In this document: in pieces, positions 1-11,834 of the stretch
Layout of the letters: each line of letters starts with the position of its first letter
How positions within the stretch are numbered: position 1 is the stretch's first letter
Assembly: GCA_905221605.1 (NCBI GenBank)
Contig: CAJNDS010002281.1
Span: forward strand, 183,501-247,500
Source: Symbiodinium natans
Lineage: Eukaryota > Sar > Dinophyceae > Suessiales > Symbiodiniaceae
Length of the DNA stretch: 64,000 nt
Reading direction: 5' to 3'
Notes under the pieces: model-generated
Database searches by the model: none
What the model saw: only the letters and a program-made list of their open reading frames with translations
What the model was told of the DNA's origin: nothing
Position numbers and translations under genes: made by a program

Positions 1-702
1 GAAGAGGGATCTTCGAGGGAAGCGCTTTTTGCATGGGCCTCAGCGAGGATGGCACGCTGTCTTGCCTTTATGCCGGTTTTCCGGTGGCGGGCCTGCCTAG
101 TTGTGGTTCCGTGCAAAATGGTGGACAAACCCTTTTGCTTAACCGGGCTTGCCGACCTCAGAGCGTTGTCTTGGGGTTGGGGCGCGTGCCGGACGTGAAC
201 TCCAAGTGGAGGGGGCAATGACGGTTGCGGAGCTCCCGAGGAAGCCGGGAGGGAACAGCGCCAAAGGCACGGCTGCTGCACGTGCCACCTCGTGCAGTGA
301 GCCAGCACTCACTCACTCACTCATAGCAATACAATCGGAATTGAACAGAAGGACTTCTCGAATGTGCAGCGTGCTTCTTTCTGGGACGCGTGCTGTCCAA
401 GGAGCACGGGGGGCTCCTTCCGATCATGAGCCTCGCTGCAAGTTTAGCGGTGGGTTTCGCTTGACTGCATGCAATGCTTCAGCCGATGAAGCGAAGTTTC
501 TTCAGGCTGAAGCCACAGCCACCGATGCACTGGACGAATGAAAGGGACACTTGGAACAACTGATCTCCAGCGGGTGATCCCTGAATCTCCAAAGTAGAAT
601 GAGGTGTGCGGCGTGGCGTGAGGGTCATTATATGAGGGAGGCACATTATGAGAGCTCGCTCTGCAAAACGGTATGTTTCTGCTGCTAGCGGCGTATGCCA
701 AG
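1..702. other. no recognisable exon; upstream part of GH47 locus
   Basis: The stretch before the first visible mannosidase exon contains a few open frames of 60-130 codons, but none shows the expected upstream GH47 motifs (the HDEL-type acid motif or the SDS/AEV segment). It is probably intron of the gene that follows, with the missing N-terminal exons lying before the window. Confidence 0.4.
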
Positions 703-3700
703 GTCACGCTCGGTGGTCGCGGCGACTCTTTCTATGAGTATTTGCTCAAGCAATGGCTCATTTCCAATCGCACAGAGGAGAAGTACAAGAACTGGCCCCT
801 TGTCACTGTCGGTGCAACCTCGGTTTAGGGAGTCCTCGTGCCCAAGGCCGATTACTTGAGATACTGAGGTACCAAGTTAGCGTAAATGGCATTCGTCGGG
901 CTTTCGTTGGCCAGTCACGCCCTTCCAACTTCACCTTTGTACGCGACTGGCTTGCATGCAGCTGCGCGTATGGCAATGTGAAGGGGTACTTAAGCTGCCT
1001 CGACTCCGCAAGTGCAGTCTGTCCTTTTCCAAGCAACATGCCTCGAGGTGAAGTCCGCACGTGGGAGTCGATATCGCAGCTTGTTCAATCGGCTGCTATG
1101 ATTGCAGCTTCGAGACCATGCACACCATGGAGTCACGAAATCGACTGTTTCCGAGGTAGCGTTGAGGGCATGCATCGTATGATGACCCCACCCCAAGGAT
1201 CGATGGCTTTGGGATCCGGATAACTTGACGACCGAAGAATCACCTGGCCTGGTGCGCATCTCACGTTCTCAGACATTCCTACTACTTCTTCCCAGGAGCT
1301 ATGTGCCACTCACAGTCCTTTCCAAAGGCCTTCTTCTTCCAGTTCCACGATGCGCAGATAGCATCCAATCTTTCGGAATTAGGGCAGGAGGTGGAGAATC
1401 GGTGCGTCTTGCTGATGTTTGTTGGTCGTTCTTTGCGGACCGTGATGAACATGATGCTGTTCTCCGAACAGACTGGCAGGCCTCAAGTTCATCGGGATCT
1501 GCAGATGCCGCGACAGGAATCATCATGCGGGAAATCAAGTCGACTTGCGGTTTTGCCGTGTCAACATCGTGCGAGCTGGAAGTTGCAGGATTGAGTGGCC
1601 AAGGAAGCGCGTCCGACGCTTCTTCCTGCAGTATGCAGACATATGCAAGCACCTCTTCAGGGGCCAGGGGCTAGAAAAAATGACACATGTGTCATGCTCA
1701 GGAGCCTTCGCATGGATCGCCAGCATGGGCCTACATCCTCATGCCCTCCTTGTCAGCGAACACAGCCTGTGTCTTGATGCTTTGCCTTTGTTACTCTGGT
1801 TGCCCCCTGACTTCTGCTTTTGAAACTCCTACAGCCCTCAGCAAAGGATGGAGCTGCTGCTCTCGCACCGTTGGGCCGAAGCCAGCAAAGTTGGAGCCTA
1901 AGTCTGCGCAGCTACGACTCATGTCGAAATTCACGTGAACTAGCTCTCCATACACCGCGGCAATCTCGCTGAGATGATGACAATCGTTTTGCCACCTCCG
2001 TACCATCAGCTCTCTGCAAACAGCCAGCACAGGCCGAAGTTTGTGCAAGAGAACATATCATTGGCTGGCAATGTGTAAGGCTTTGATGGCTTTAGGGAGG
2101 TCCGGGGACTGTCGGGGGCACCCCACTTGCCATTGCTGTGTCAGGATTGATGCTATGATTGGTGGCCAGCTGCAAGACCTTTGTTGGAGCCGAGAGGAGT
2201 TCAAGATGGACCGCTGAACCACCTTGATCAACCTGAGTTCTCAGAGACTGTGAGATTCGCATGTCGAGAGTTCTCACGTGCCCACTAGCCAAGCTTTGTC
2301 TCGGTGCAATTAGCCGGTCTCGGTCATCATTTGTCTTTGCATACTCACACACATCTCTGTTCACAGAGGTTCTGTGCAAGGACCATCTCTCGTGCTTCTT
2401 CCCGGGTGTGCTGGCGCTGGGAGTTCTCACAGGGGCAGCCGCGCAGCCCGCAGAGGATCTGCCTGCTGTGTAGCGCAGTGGAGTCTAGACCTTCGTAGCG
2501 CTGGCGTGGGACTCGGACACACCTCCCGGCCACAGGAGTTGCGCTTGGCACAAGACTTGACGGAGAGCTGCGCCAGGATGTGGCTGGACTCGCCTCGAGG
2601 CGAGTAAAAACCTTTTTGAATGTTCTTCGCACACTTGTACGTTCGCAGGTTTTAAACATCTTTTCGCACGCTTCCGACTGGTCTTTGGAGGCCTCGCGCC
2701 CGAGAGCGTCCTTTGGAATCGAGCGCCTCAGCGCTCCCGCGACTTTCGGGCCGGCTGAGAGGGGGGATCCATTGACCGAGATGACTGTGTTTGATTGCGG
2801 TATTGAGTCTGAGGAAGATCCAAGAATGATTACGAATCTTCGGCAGTGCAGTATCTGAAGTGCTGCCCGAGCCAGGCAACACCCAAAGATACACACTGCA
2901 GTTTGAGACCAGAGGCTGTCGAGTCCTTGTGGTGACCCTGAGTACTTGTAGGACATGCAAGGGCCACATGTAGTGAATGTAGTGCATGAAGCGCATGTAT
3001 TGTGGAGGAGGCTAGGAGGTGGACACTCGCTCGACAGGTACCTGTACTTGGCAACCGGGGACCGCAAGTATCAAGACTGGGGCTGGGCCATCTTCCAGGC
3101 AATTGAAGCATTCGCGCGGTTGGACTCAGGCGGTGCCTTGCCACAAAGAGCGCGAGAGCAGAGAGATTCAGAGAGCCTCTCTTGAAAGCCTTCCGGCTCA
3201 GCAAACGGTTTGGAGAAAAGAGGGTGCAGCAACTTGTTTCATGGAAGATGTTTCACGAAGATGCCGCCGTCCATCTTTGAGGCTGCCAGATGGCTCTTTC
3301 AGATTTTCAGATGTTGACTTTCAAGTGTGGCACATGAGGTGTCCGTACCCGGTCAACAAACAGAGGTGCACGTACTTAGACTCTGACACACGGTCAAAGC
3401 AGCTGTTTGAATCTGTGCGTTTCAAGCCTCTCTTGCTGGTCCTGACTCACAGACTGGAACCTAGGTGCTGCTTCGGAATCCTGTCCCGTAAAGTTGCTAC
3501 TCACATCTGGCTTTTGTAGCGCGTTGGATGGCCCCCAGGAGACGCACTATCAGTAATCACTATCAGTGAGACGTAGAAGTCCGAAATTGCTGGATGGTTC
3601 GCCGGCCAATAGCTGGGTTTGGACCGTCGTGATCCAAGTTTGTTTTACCCTGCTGATGAAGGCAGTCACCGAGTTCAATATAAGAGGAACACTTCGTTCA

Positions 3701-4631
3701 CGACTGAACGCCTCTAACTTGGAATCCATGTTTGGCAAGCAGTGTGGCCCACCAGTCTCATTGCAACATGCGCAATCCGATCCATTCAAAGCCCATCACA
3801 AACCGACAGCAGGCCGCTGCTGCTGACCGTCACATCGTAATGTTATTGCACACGGCAACGGCACACAACACCATGACAACTGATTCTGGCTTGTCCGGTA
3901 GCCTCGAGTAGCCTCGAGGCGTCCACGCAAACATACCGGTGCCAGCAGGTCCTTCAGGTCTGGCCATGTACATCAGGTGTGGATAGCCATCCAAAATAGA
4001 ATAGCCTGTAGACCGAAACCCTTGTGGCCAAGTTCGTTGTGTTGTTGGGAGGGGAGGGGGGGGGGGGCAGTTGACGAGGCTACAGCAGCATCGAGGACGT
4101 GACAGCGGAGACGGCGCCTCCGCGGCAAACTGCTCTGACATGTACATGGAGATCGTGAAGTGTGAATGAAGCGTCAAGAAAAAGGGTTCTCCTCTTCCGG
4201 GAGACATGTCCAGGAGTTGCTGCATCGCGACGAGATGCAGACTTTCCTATTGAGTGAGACGTTCAAGTACCTCTTCTTGCTCTTCGGAGATGCCCGGCCA
4301 TGCCTGGCCTGGGGGGGCTCAGGTTGCTTCAGGTTGCCTTCATTTTCTTAGATTCGACTTCTCAAAGATGATCCAAGCATCTCCTGGAAACATCTGTAGA
4401 GAGGGGCGACGTAAGGCTAGCATGGCTAGCCCAACGCCAAACTGGCTCCTCGGCTCGTGTACAGCTCGGACGTGCGCTCAGGACCGGCAGCCGCTTGATC
4501 TTAACAAGACGGTCCTCAACACCGAGGGCCACCCTCTGCCAGTTCTTGGCGCATGGCAACAACGCATACGTGGACAAATGGCAGATGCAGTTAGCTCGTG
4601 CAAGCGAGTAGGAACCAGGGGCTGCATATGA
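703..4631 (+). CDS. GH47 class I alpha-1,2-mannosidase, multi-exon, 5' end missing
   Basis: GH47 enzymes trim alpha-1,2-linked mannose from N-glycans in the ER or Golgi, or act in ER-associated degradation. Family motifs appear in the correct order: [18 protein letters not shown] (703-801), [10 protein letters not shown] (from 1156, end uncertain), [16 protein letters not shown] (2369-2467), [13 protein letters not shown] (2536 to about 2599), [10 protein letters not shown] (2902-2931), [16 protein letters not shown] (3038-3132), [16 protein letters not shown] (4214-4291) and LNTEGHPLP (4482-4631, TGA stop). Known catalytic or metal sites of the family are kept: the Asp of KDH, the Glu of RPE and the Thr of NTE that binds calcium. 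Phase matches exactly across introns 2468-2535 and 2932-3037 (GT-AG) and 4292-4481 (GC-AG). The exon between 3132 and 4214 and all exons before 703 were not found, so the first half of the catalytic domain is absent here. Whether it is an ER, Golgi or EDEM-type member cannot be told. Confidence 0.87.
4292..4481 (+). other. GC-AG intron in GH47 gene
   Basis: The upstream exon ends after the codon GAT of FLLFGD and the next base pair is GC. The downstream exon starts after an AG with GAC, in phase 0, and continues into the NTEGHPLP end of the enzyme. Reading through would give unrelated residues. A GC donor is a known feature of dinoflagellate genes. Confidence 0.75.
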
Positions 4632-5038
4632 GAATTCCGTTGAGCGTTGCCCCGATGTGTCGTGCTCTCCATGGGCCGGTTAGCACAGCATCAACATCAA
4701 CCAATCACGTAAACCAAGCAAGCCGTGGCCATCAGAGCAGCCCAGAGCCAGCAGTCTGGCACTTAAAATTCACCATGGAAGTGCCGTTTTTTGGTCCCAA
4801 ACCGTCACGTGTCATGTCGGGTGGATGCTCTTGACATTTCACAGTCTGCGCCGGCTCCGTGGTTGGTTCCGCGGCTGCAAAAATGCTTCTCACATCTGGG
4901 CATGTCTGGGCATTTTGTCTTCGTCCAACAAGGCGTGCCGGTTCCGAGCTTGCCGTGTGCACCTCCACGCCATGCCATGCCTCGGCGCAACTGCAGCGGC
5001 AGAGACGGCGACACCTGCACGAGGTGTGTCCCTTTGTT

Positions 5039-5094
5039 TGTGCGTTTGTGTTGAGTTGAGTTTTTTTTGTGCGTTTGTGTTGAGTTGAGTTTTT
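5039..5094. repeat. 29-bp tandem duplication
   Basis: Two copies of a 20-base core beginning TGCGTTTGTG lie at 5041-5060 and 5070-5089, separated by T-rich spacers. The rest of 4632-5503 between the mannosidase and the methyltransferase shows no convincing exon. Confidence 0.85.
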
Positions 5095-5503
5095 GTTTGA
5101 GCCTTGGTCAAGCCCTACATGCCCTACGGACCTTGATGAACTTTCGGCTTCCTCAGGTGTTCTCGGAATCCCACAAGGAAAGCCACGTCGGCAAGCTGGA
5201 TGAGCTGGGACGTGCCAGGCAGAGTAGCCACTAAAAACCCTGATCCGCCTAGTCAGTTGCATGGCGCTTGTCGTCGTTGTTGTTGCTTGCAAGGTATGCA
5301 AATGCGAGCTTGGAGAAAGCCGGCGCACCAGGGGCTGCTTGGCCAAGACTGCATTGGCTTCGTCAACCGTGAGTTGTGAGAGCTTAGGTGATCCAAGGCT
5401 TGTCTTGGTGCAAGACGGTGCTGCTGGAGCAGGAGGAGTTGTGCTGACAGCAGGTGAGATGTAATGTACGGACGACGTGCTTGTGGGTTACTTGTGACAT
5501 CAG

Positions 5504-6460
5504 TGCCCTTCGAAAGGATTTGGACCAAGATGATGAGATTCGCCTTCTGGACATAGGCAGTTGCAACAATGCGTTGGATTCGGAGCTGACCACCAGTGAG
5601 CGTCATCAGCTGTGCCCCGGCTTCAAAAGCCTAGCAGTAGTCAAAATGCTTAAAGCAGTTAAGCAAACCGATGCGAAGCCACGTGGGCCGGTGACCTCTT
5701 CAACCGCTCGTTCACACCTGTTCCTCGCGAATGGTCCTTACATCATGTGGGTTCACAAGAGCACGTACTTGACTCGTATCATCTTCTTGCACGCTAAGGC
5801 GGATTACGGCCATGGACATTTGCCCACGCCACACCTCTGTGTGGCAGTGCGATTTCCTTCAGCTGCAGGTTCTGCCCAGGCACAAGCGCGCTGTCCGTGA
5901 AGGCACAGCTGCGAACGAACGATTGGTGTCATGAAATGTTTTGAAAAAGACCTTTCGAGAGGACGGCAGCTTGTGGCACTCCCCGCTGAAAGCTTTGACG
6001 CATGCCTCCTGTCCATGGTGCTGCATCATTGGTCACCGGACATGCAGCAACAAGCTCTGGATACAGCTTTTGCCTCAGTTCATGAGGGTTGCGCCTCACG
6101 AGACACGAATTACAATTGGCGAAGTCAGCACAGGTCCACCGACTGCTCATCCATCAGGGCTTGTTGTTGGTGGTGGAGCCGCTCGGCATTCAGCAGGGGA
6201 TCAATGGCGTCAACACTTGGCGGCTCTGGCCTCTAATCCCGGCAAACAAAATTCTCCGAGCTATGCTGCATTTAGGCATAAAAGCCGTGTGCGGACCAGA
6301 ACCTGACTGCGTTATGTGACAAACTCAAGGAATCGTGCTTGGGACTCCGGGGTGCCTGGTGGCAATAGACAGAGAAGCTAACTTCGATATGAACACCAGG
6401 GAGGTACCAAAGGATGCGAAGGATGCGCAGTCATGTGGCCATGTTTGAGAAAGATGAGGT
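5504..6460 (+). CDS. SAMTOR/Bmt2-family SAM-dependent methyltransferase, multi-exon
   Basis: The fold's SAM-binding motifs occur in order. LLDIGSCNNALDSE (5504 to about 5584) is motif I. ITAMDICPRHTSVWQCDFLQ (5799-5868) holds the acidic residue for ribose and the CDFL segment typical of this family. LPAESFDACLLSMVLHHW (5970-6053) is motif IV. VHRLLIHQGLLLVVEPLG (6134-6286) is motif V, followed by ANKILRAMLHLGIKA. A last exon near 6413-6460 gives MRSHVAMFEKD, matching the family's C-terminal strand. Introns 5869-5969 (GT-AG) and 6054-6133 (GC-AG, 80 bp) join in phase 0. The animal relative SAMTOR senses SAM for mTORC1 and yeast Bmt2 methylates 25S rRNA; which role applies here cannot be read from sequence. 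N-terminal exons before 5504 were not identified. The ends of the first and last exons are approximate. Confidence 0.78.
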
Positions 6461-8184
6461 GTGCTTGTCGCATGATGGCTTCGCTCTTGAACGACGGCAG
6501 CGGCTTGCCGGATGCTCTTTGCGGGGCCTGGTGCTCCGTGCATGTGAGCCGAAAGAACGCAGTATCTTCGTCACGCGGCGCCGAGAGAAAGAAGAGTGCG
6601 CGAGTGTGTGGCAGAGGTTCTGCTTCCGGACACGCGAAATTTGCTGCGCAGGACAGTCGCGGAGCTGTCTGCGAAGCGACCTCAGCTCAGGCTTTCCATT
6701 TGCCCATGAAAGGGAGTTACGTGATAGTTCATAGCGACGAAGCGATTTGGTGAATCCCCTCTCATGTGTCAGCTGCTGAGATCTGCTGGACTCAAGCCCC
6801 CGATTCGTCGTAAAAGAACCCGGCACCATGCTTTCATGTCCTTCGGATGTTCCTCGTTCTTTTTCTTTTTTCTGTGGCTAAAGCCGATCAGTGCATGGAA
6901 AAACTCAGAAACCAGGCCATGAGTCGGAACATGCACGCAGGAACATGCGCGCAGAGTATTTGATCATGGCCTGGTCACGCCAGTCGACGTATGTCAATAC
7001 CGAATACCAGGCTATGTTGCACTCGGCAAGCTGCTTGCCAAGGGCATGTTGTTCAGAAGTAGACACTCATGCGTCGCGTTGAGTCAACTTTGCGTCATGA
7101 AATTGTCAGTCATGAGCACGGCTTGCATGAAGCAAACTTGTTTTCCGGACATCGACAGTGAGATTTTGGAATCTTGCGAGGCACGCCCTGAAGTGCGACA
7201 AGGCCCTGGCGTTTTGCGATGTGATCTTGTGTGCCTGCACAGTACTGTGCTGGTACCATTTGTGTCATACCGGACTAACATGCTTGGGCGGGCTTTGACG
7301 TGACCACGCAACTTACCATGTGTCCGTCTGGAAAGCCCGACTGATTGCCAAAATCGGTTTGGGTCATTGTCGCGGAAGCAGACGGAAAGCATTTATTTAC
7401 CTCACCTATCCTGGGCACAGGGGCGGCAGCAAATGTCGACGAACATGAGCCGTCCACGGTATTCTGGCCGAGTCGGTTCATTGAATCGAAAGAGGATGCT
7501 TGACAGGCTGCCCAGTGAGAGTCAGAAACGTTGAACACGAATGATGTTCCGATCAATCTGCACACCGCCACGGCTTGGCTGGGGTGCGTTCGACTTGTGC
7601 TTCGTGTTCGCGTGCCAAGCTGCGTTTTGTTCGCGTCGGGGTGCATAGCGGCATAGTTTTCGCGATTGGCTACTCAAGCCCCACAGGCGTTGCGGAATCA
7701 TTCTGCGTACGCCTACTCAAGCCCCACAGGAGGCGTTGCGAAGGGTGACGAGGAGGATTGTGGGTTGTGAGGTCTTAGGTGGCCGCCATGGAAATTTGAA
7801 AACGCACAAAGTGCCACAGGAGTGCACAATAGTGCACATTTTGGCAAGAGGCGCTGCGACAACCAGTCAGCCAGCCCCTGGGTCCTGAGTTCCAAGTGAG
7901 CCCAGACGCAAGTTTGGAAAATGCATCCCGGGAGGGCTCAGAGAGAGTCATCGCACCCTCCGATGCCGGAGGCTTCACACCTCGGTGCGTGGAATTTCGA
8001 AATTGGAAAAAAGGGGGCCTCGCGATCCGGCAGCAGGTTATCCAGAGTGCCGTGCTCATCATACTATCTTAGTCAACTTGTCTAGGGATGCTTCTCATCT
8101 TTTGGAGGCTCAAATGTGAACATGCTGCATGTACTTTCTCATTGTGGTGTGCTGAGAACCATCCAATCTGGTCTGTAGTGAGCT
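6461..8184. other. no confident gene
   Basis: Open frames on both strands (for example + 7046-7303 and - 7275-7646) resemble no family and lack clear splice context. One frame at + 6414-6734 runs on from the methyltransferase C-terminal motif and may be its tail or read-through. Confidence 0.35.
7671..7740. repeat. direct repeat, two copies of about 25 bp
   Basis: TACTCAAGCCCCACAGG followed by GCGTTGCG occurs at 7671-7695 and, with two extra bases, at 7714-7740. Confidence 0.85.
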
Positions 8185-8646
8185 GTGATACTACGACAAA
8201 ATACCAAACTGCAATTTCCTCCGCGTTTGGCCCAGCCACGGGGTAGGCACTATTGGGTACCCGTATTCATGTCGGAGATGCGAAGGCATCAAATATTATC
8301 AAATTGCAAGGAGCTCTTTGAAGAGAGGAGTACCAGGCGTGCTGCCCCAAAGCCAAACAGAAAGCGAGGAACTGGCGCTGAGTCAGCTGCAGTCAGCAAG
8401 TCGTCGTTCTCTGCAGCCAGGCGACATGCGCAAGACCGACGATGCAAGCAGGAAAGAAGCGCGTGGAAGCAACAGCTGAGGCAGCTTCAGCTGCAAGACA
8501 TTAGGCGTCGGATAACAAAAAGGCAACTACGCAGAGCCTGCCACGGTGGCTTTCGAGCCCGCCACCGAAGTCGATCGGCGCGAGCAGCTGGAGTGTCAGC
8601 GCTTAATGCAGGAGCATGGCCTGGAAGAAAAGGCGAGAGATTCTGA
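8185..8646 (+). CDS. unrecognised basic reading frame / exon candidate
   Basis: A 153-codon frame rich in Arg, Lys and Gln covers this stretch. In a second + frame, from about 8537 to 8667, a more ordinary composition appears (for example VAFEPATEVDRREQLECQR), preceded by an AG acceptor. Both cannot be coding over the same bases. No family is recognised; the second frame is my preferred exon. Confidence 0.25.
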   Translation: MILRQNTKLQFPPRLAQPRGRHYWVPVFMSEMRRHQILSNCKELFEERSTRRAAPKPNRKRGTGAESAAVSKSSFSAARRHAQDRRCKQERSAWKQQLRQLQLQDIRRRITKRQLRRACHGGFRARHRSRSARAAGVSALNAGAWPGRKGERF

Positions 8647-9182
8647 AAGCCTTCAACATGGGATTGGATTAAAGTGATTAAAGCAGTCCTTTGCACAGTT
8701 CCTCGATGTTCCAGAATCGCGGCTCCCGAACGCGCGCCCCAGTTGCTGTCGCCAGCGAGTGGCGGGTCCAATCGTGAGTCACCAAAGTTTCGAGATGCAA
8801 CTTGTTGCCGGGTCCGTAGCTAATCTCGGAAGTCAGCTTTGAAGCCCTAGCAACTCCAAACCTTATGTCACCTATGTACTATCCCACGAGCGTTGTCGAA
8901 GACCACCATTGATGTTGCCGGACGGCACGAAGAGTATGGGATATGTAGCACAACTTCGCCTAACTTTTGAGTGAAGCGTGAGCCCGCACAAGACGGATGC
9001 ACTCTTTGCAATCATGGAAGGACTTCGAGCCCTCACCTCGCCTGCCTGCAGCTTAATTACTTGTGCTTTGAGTGGGGCAGCGTGCAATGTTAAATTGGTT
9101 AAAGCATGTTAAAGCTTTGACTGCACGAGCGTCCGTGCTTCGACTTGACCGATCTTACCCCCAAGTGATTTCACAGTCTGGC

Positions 9183-9212
9183 TCTCCGTCTCTCGCTCTC
9201 TCTCCGTCTCTC

Positions 9213-9246
<34 letters not shown>

Positions 9247-9256
9247 GCTCTCTCTG
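9183..9256. repeat. (CT)n microsatellite
   Basis: This is an imperfect CTCTCT tract of about 70 bp with scattered G interruptions. The long minus-strand Arg/Glu dipeptide frame here is produced by the repeat and is not a gene. Confidence 0.95.
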
Positions 9257-9665
9257 TATGCTGTGCAACTACTAAGTCCAACTCCTTTGCGTTCATTGCT
9301 GAAGCCGACTTCCGCCAAGGCACGTCATGCCTTGAATGTGTTGCCACATGTATTTCTCCATTTGCATAGATAGGCTTTTGTCAAGAAATGGTGCGCTGTT
9401 TAACCAAGCCTTCAGACAGCCTTCGAAGTCATGTCCCATGCCCCAAGCACGCGATTGAGAGGGAGCCTCCGCTTCATAAAGTATTGCCTATAGTTGTTCC
9501 AAGTTCCAACGCATGCCAACACCTTGGCCCTCAAGAAACCGCAAGCAGACTGATCGAGGTAAGAGAATCCAACACGAATCTGTAAGAGGACACCTGGAAA
9601 GTTCAAAAGCACCACTTGATTGCAGGATCTAAGCAAAAAGGGTGCCGTTAATTCCCCGTCGCTGA

Positions 9666-10081
9666 AAGAGCGGCAAGCCAACGTTTGAGCCCAACTGCTC
9701 ACCCGAGGACGTGCCAGAAGGCATTGTGCCGTCAGCCATCCACAAGGAGCCGTTGTATTCGTTGTGTCGTGAGTTCAAGACAAGGTGAGACAAGGCAAAC
9801 TGCAAACATCCAAAGCAGCATGGAGCCATATGAGGCCACCACAACGCGCAATCCTGCAAGCACACGCAGGACGTTCTGATGGACTGGACCCCCAAGTCTG
9901 GCACGGAGATCACTTTGGCCCCAACATCTCGTAGCATGGAGGACTGTGCGGCCTGGGAGCGGTTGTTGAAGCATACCATACTATTCGTACACTATTCGTA
10001 CCATACCTGCAGGCAGTGATTGTGGACTCGGATGCCAGAGATGCCAAAGTGCTGGCTGCTCAGAACAAAGCCACTTGCTAA
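9666..10081 (+). CDS. unrecognised gene, exon candidates
   Basis: Three short + frames look protein-like. One is 9666-9784, including PEDVPEGIVPSAIHKEPLYS and ending at AAG|GTGAGA, a good donor. Another starts near 9861-9870 and includes MDWTPKSGTEITLAP. The third lies at about 10013-10081 and includes AVIVDSDARDAKVLAAQNK before TAA. The exon limits do not all join in phase as I placed them, so the structure is uncertain. No family is recognised. Confidence 0.3.
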
Positions 10082-10619
10082 TTCTGAATATTCTGAAATC
10101 TGTAGTATGAATGGATGGGTTACTCTTCGATGTGCCGGGAGTCAACACGCCGGTTCTTGAAGTCGGCGCGCAGCAGCCGACCTCCGTTGAAAAAGGGATG
10201 GTTAATGATGGTTACCAGTTTTGAACAACGTGCTGTGTATTGCTGTGTGCACTTCGCAGCGTGATGGCTCTCTAGCCTAGTCTATGAGAGTCTATGAAGT
10301 GTCCCGTGGAAGTTCGATTGAGTTGAAAAAGCTGATCCGGAAAACCCCTTGTGAAGTGTGCAAAGTGCAAAGTCGGTGTACCCTGGACAGCGCCCAGTTC
10401 TACAGCGACAAGAATTTGAAACGGCGCCCACCCAGCATTTACATAGCCAGCGCGATGCCGCTGGCTGGCAATCAGATTGGGAGGCCAACGCCAAAGCCGC
10501 TGGAGGCTGGATCGAGCGCAGAGTGTTGCCTTGCTGTGCGTTCTCGGCCCTAGCGTCCATCTGCACATGCAGACAACGAGCAGAGCCCGTCCCGTACAGC
10601 CAGCAAGATATCTTGGCAG

Positions 10620-10790
10620 GTTCGAGTCGTAGAGAAGTTCAAAAAGCACAATGCTCGCTACATGGAAGGCTCGAGTTTGCAAGGCCTCTCACTCAGCTCG
10701 CGACAATCGTTTGGCTGGTCAGGTTGGAAAGAATCACTGCCTCACCTGAGCAAGCCTGCAACGCAAGTGGGCCGGGGTGGTGTTAGCTGG
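10620..10790 (+). CDS. unrecognised exon candidate
   Basis: After a CAG acceptor, a frame reads VRVVEKFKKHNARYMEG followed by a serine-rich stretch. A neighbouring frame at 10440-10540 includes AGWQSDWEANAKAAGGW. They may belong to the gene that begins near 9666. From 10790 to 11600 further open frames exist but none is convincing. Confidence 0.28.
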
Positions 10791-11601
10791 ATTGGGCAAA
10801 ATCCAGACCCTTGCAGAGCTACCCGGCTTTGCACACAGCACACATTACTTTGCTTCAGCAGCACTTGCTTCATTCCCTGTCGCCGAGGCGAAGTATCTCC
10901 TGAAGCAGGGGGTAGTGCCTCTGCCGCCAACGGTGGAATGCAAGCCCTCGTGTTCACAGGCGATCTGGTCCGGGGAGTCTTGGGACGTGTGTTGCGATTC
11001 TGATGGATGCTTTGCACCGTTGCTAGCGCTAATGCAAGGCAGCTTCGGACGCGGCGAGCAGCACTTCGAGGCTCTCTCACGCTGAGTCCGCCCCGGCCAC
11101 TCGGCACGTGGACAGCCTCTCGCTAACCCAGAGTTCAGGGCCAAATGCCTGGCTTGCCAAGGCGCTACAACGGCCTCGTCGGCAGTTGGAGATGATGTCC
11201 TGCAATGAGCATTATATCGAACAGAGGCCAACGTTCGGCTGTTGAGTTGTATTGTGTTGTATTGAGTGGGGCCATCTAAGCTTACTAAACTCTTGTCAGT
11301 GTTGCCTCCGATTTAGCAGCCTAGTATGTCGGTTCACGATTATGCGACGTTTCCCGCGGACTCTGAAACGAGCTTGAAGCCTGGAGTGGAAGCTTGCTGC
11401 TCCAGATTCCCAAAGCCGGACCGCGTCGTTAGATTCCTTATCTGTATACCGACTTTGCGAAACGCTCAAACAATTGTTCAAGAGGATAGTCTGTGAGCTT
11501 GCTGGATGCATTTTCGCATATTGTTCGAGTGGTCCGTAACCTGACACCGAGCAAAAACTAGGAAAGACCGCCGACTTCCCAGTTAACCTCAAGTCCTGCA
11601 G

Positions 11602-11834
11602 GCTGAAGCTTGAAGATGAGCAGCAGCTGAGGCTCCAGCGACCAAGCGTTCGCCTTGTGAGTTGCATCTGCGTCGCCTGGCTCTCCACATCCTGCCAGGA
11701 GTGGACCAGACATGAAAGAGCTGATCTACCACGGCGTGTCTTATGATCAACAGGGCCGAAAAGCTTACTTGGATGCACGAAGGAGCAGAGAAGGGAGAAA
11801 AAAGAAGGGGGCCCAGATACTCGGCATCGCATGA
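11602..11834 (+). CDS. unrecognised two-exon fragment
   Basis: Exon 11602-11656 reads LKLEDEQQLRLQRPSVRL and stops at a strong GTGAGT donor. A following frame starting near 11699-11712 reads MKELIYHGVSYDQQGRKAYL and continues basic to TGA at 11832-11834. The G-R-x-A-Y-L ending recalls short C-terminal motifs in some ciliary proteins, but this is only a resemblance. Phase between the two pieces does not join cleanly as drawn. A 188-codon minus-strand frame (11296-11862) overlaps and looks like the antisense shadow. Confidence 0.35.
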
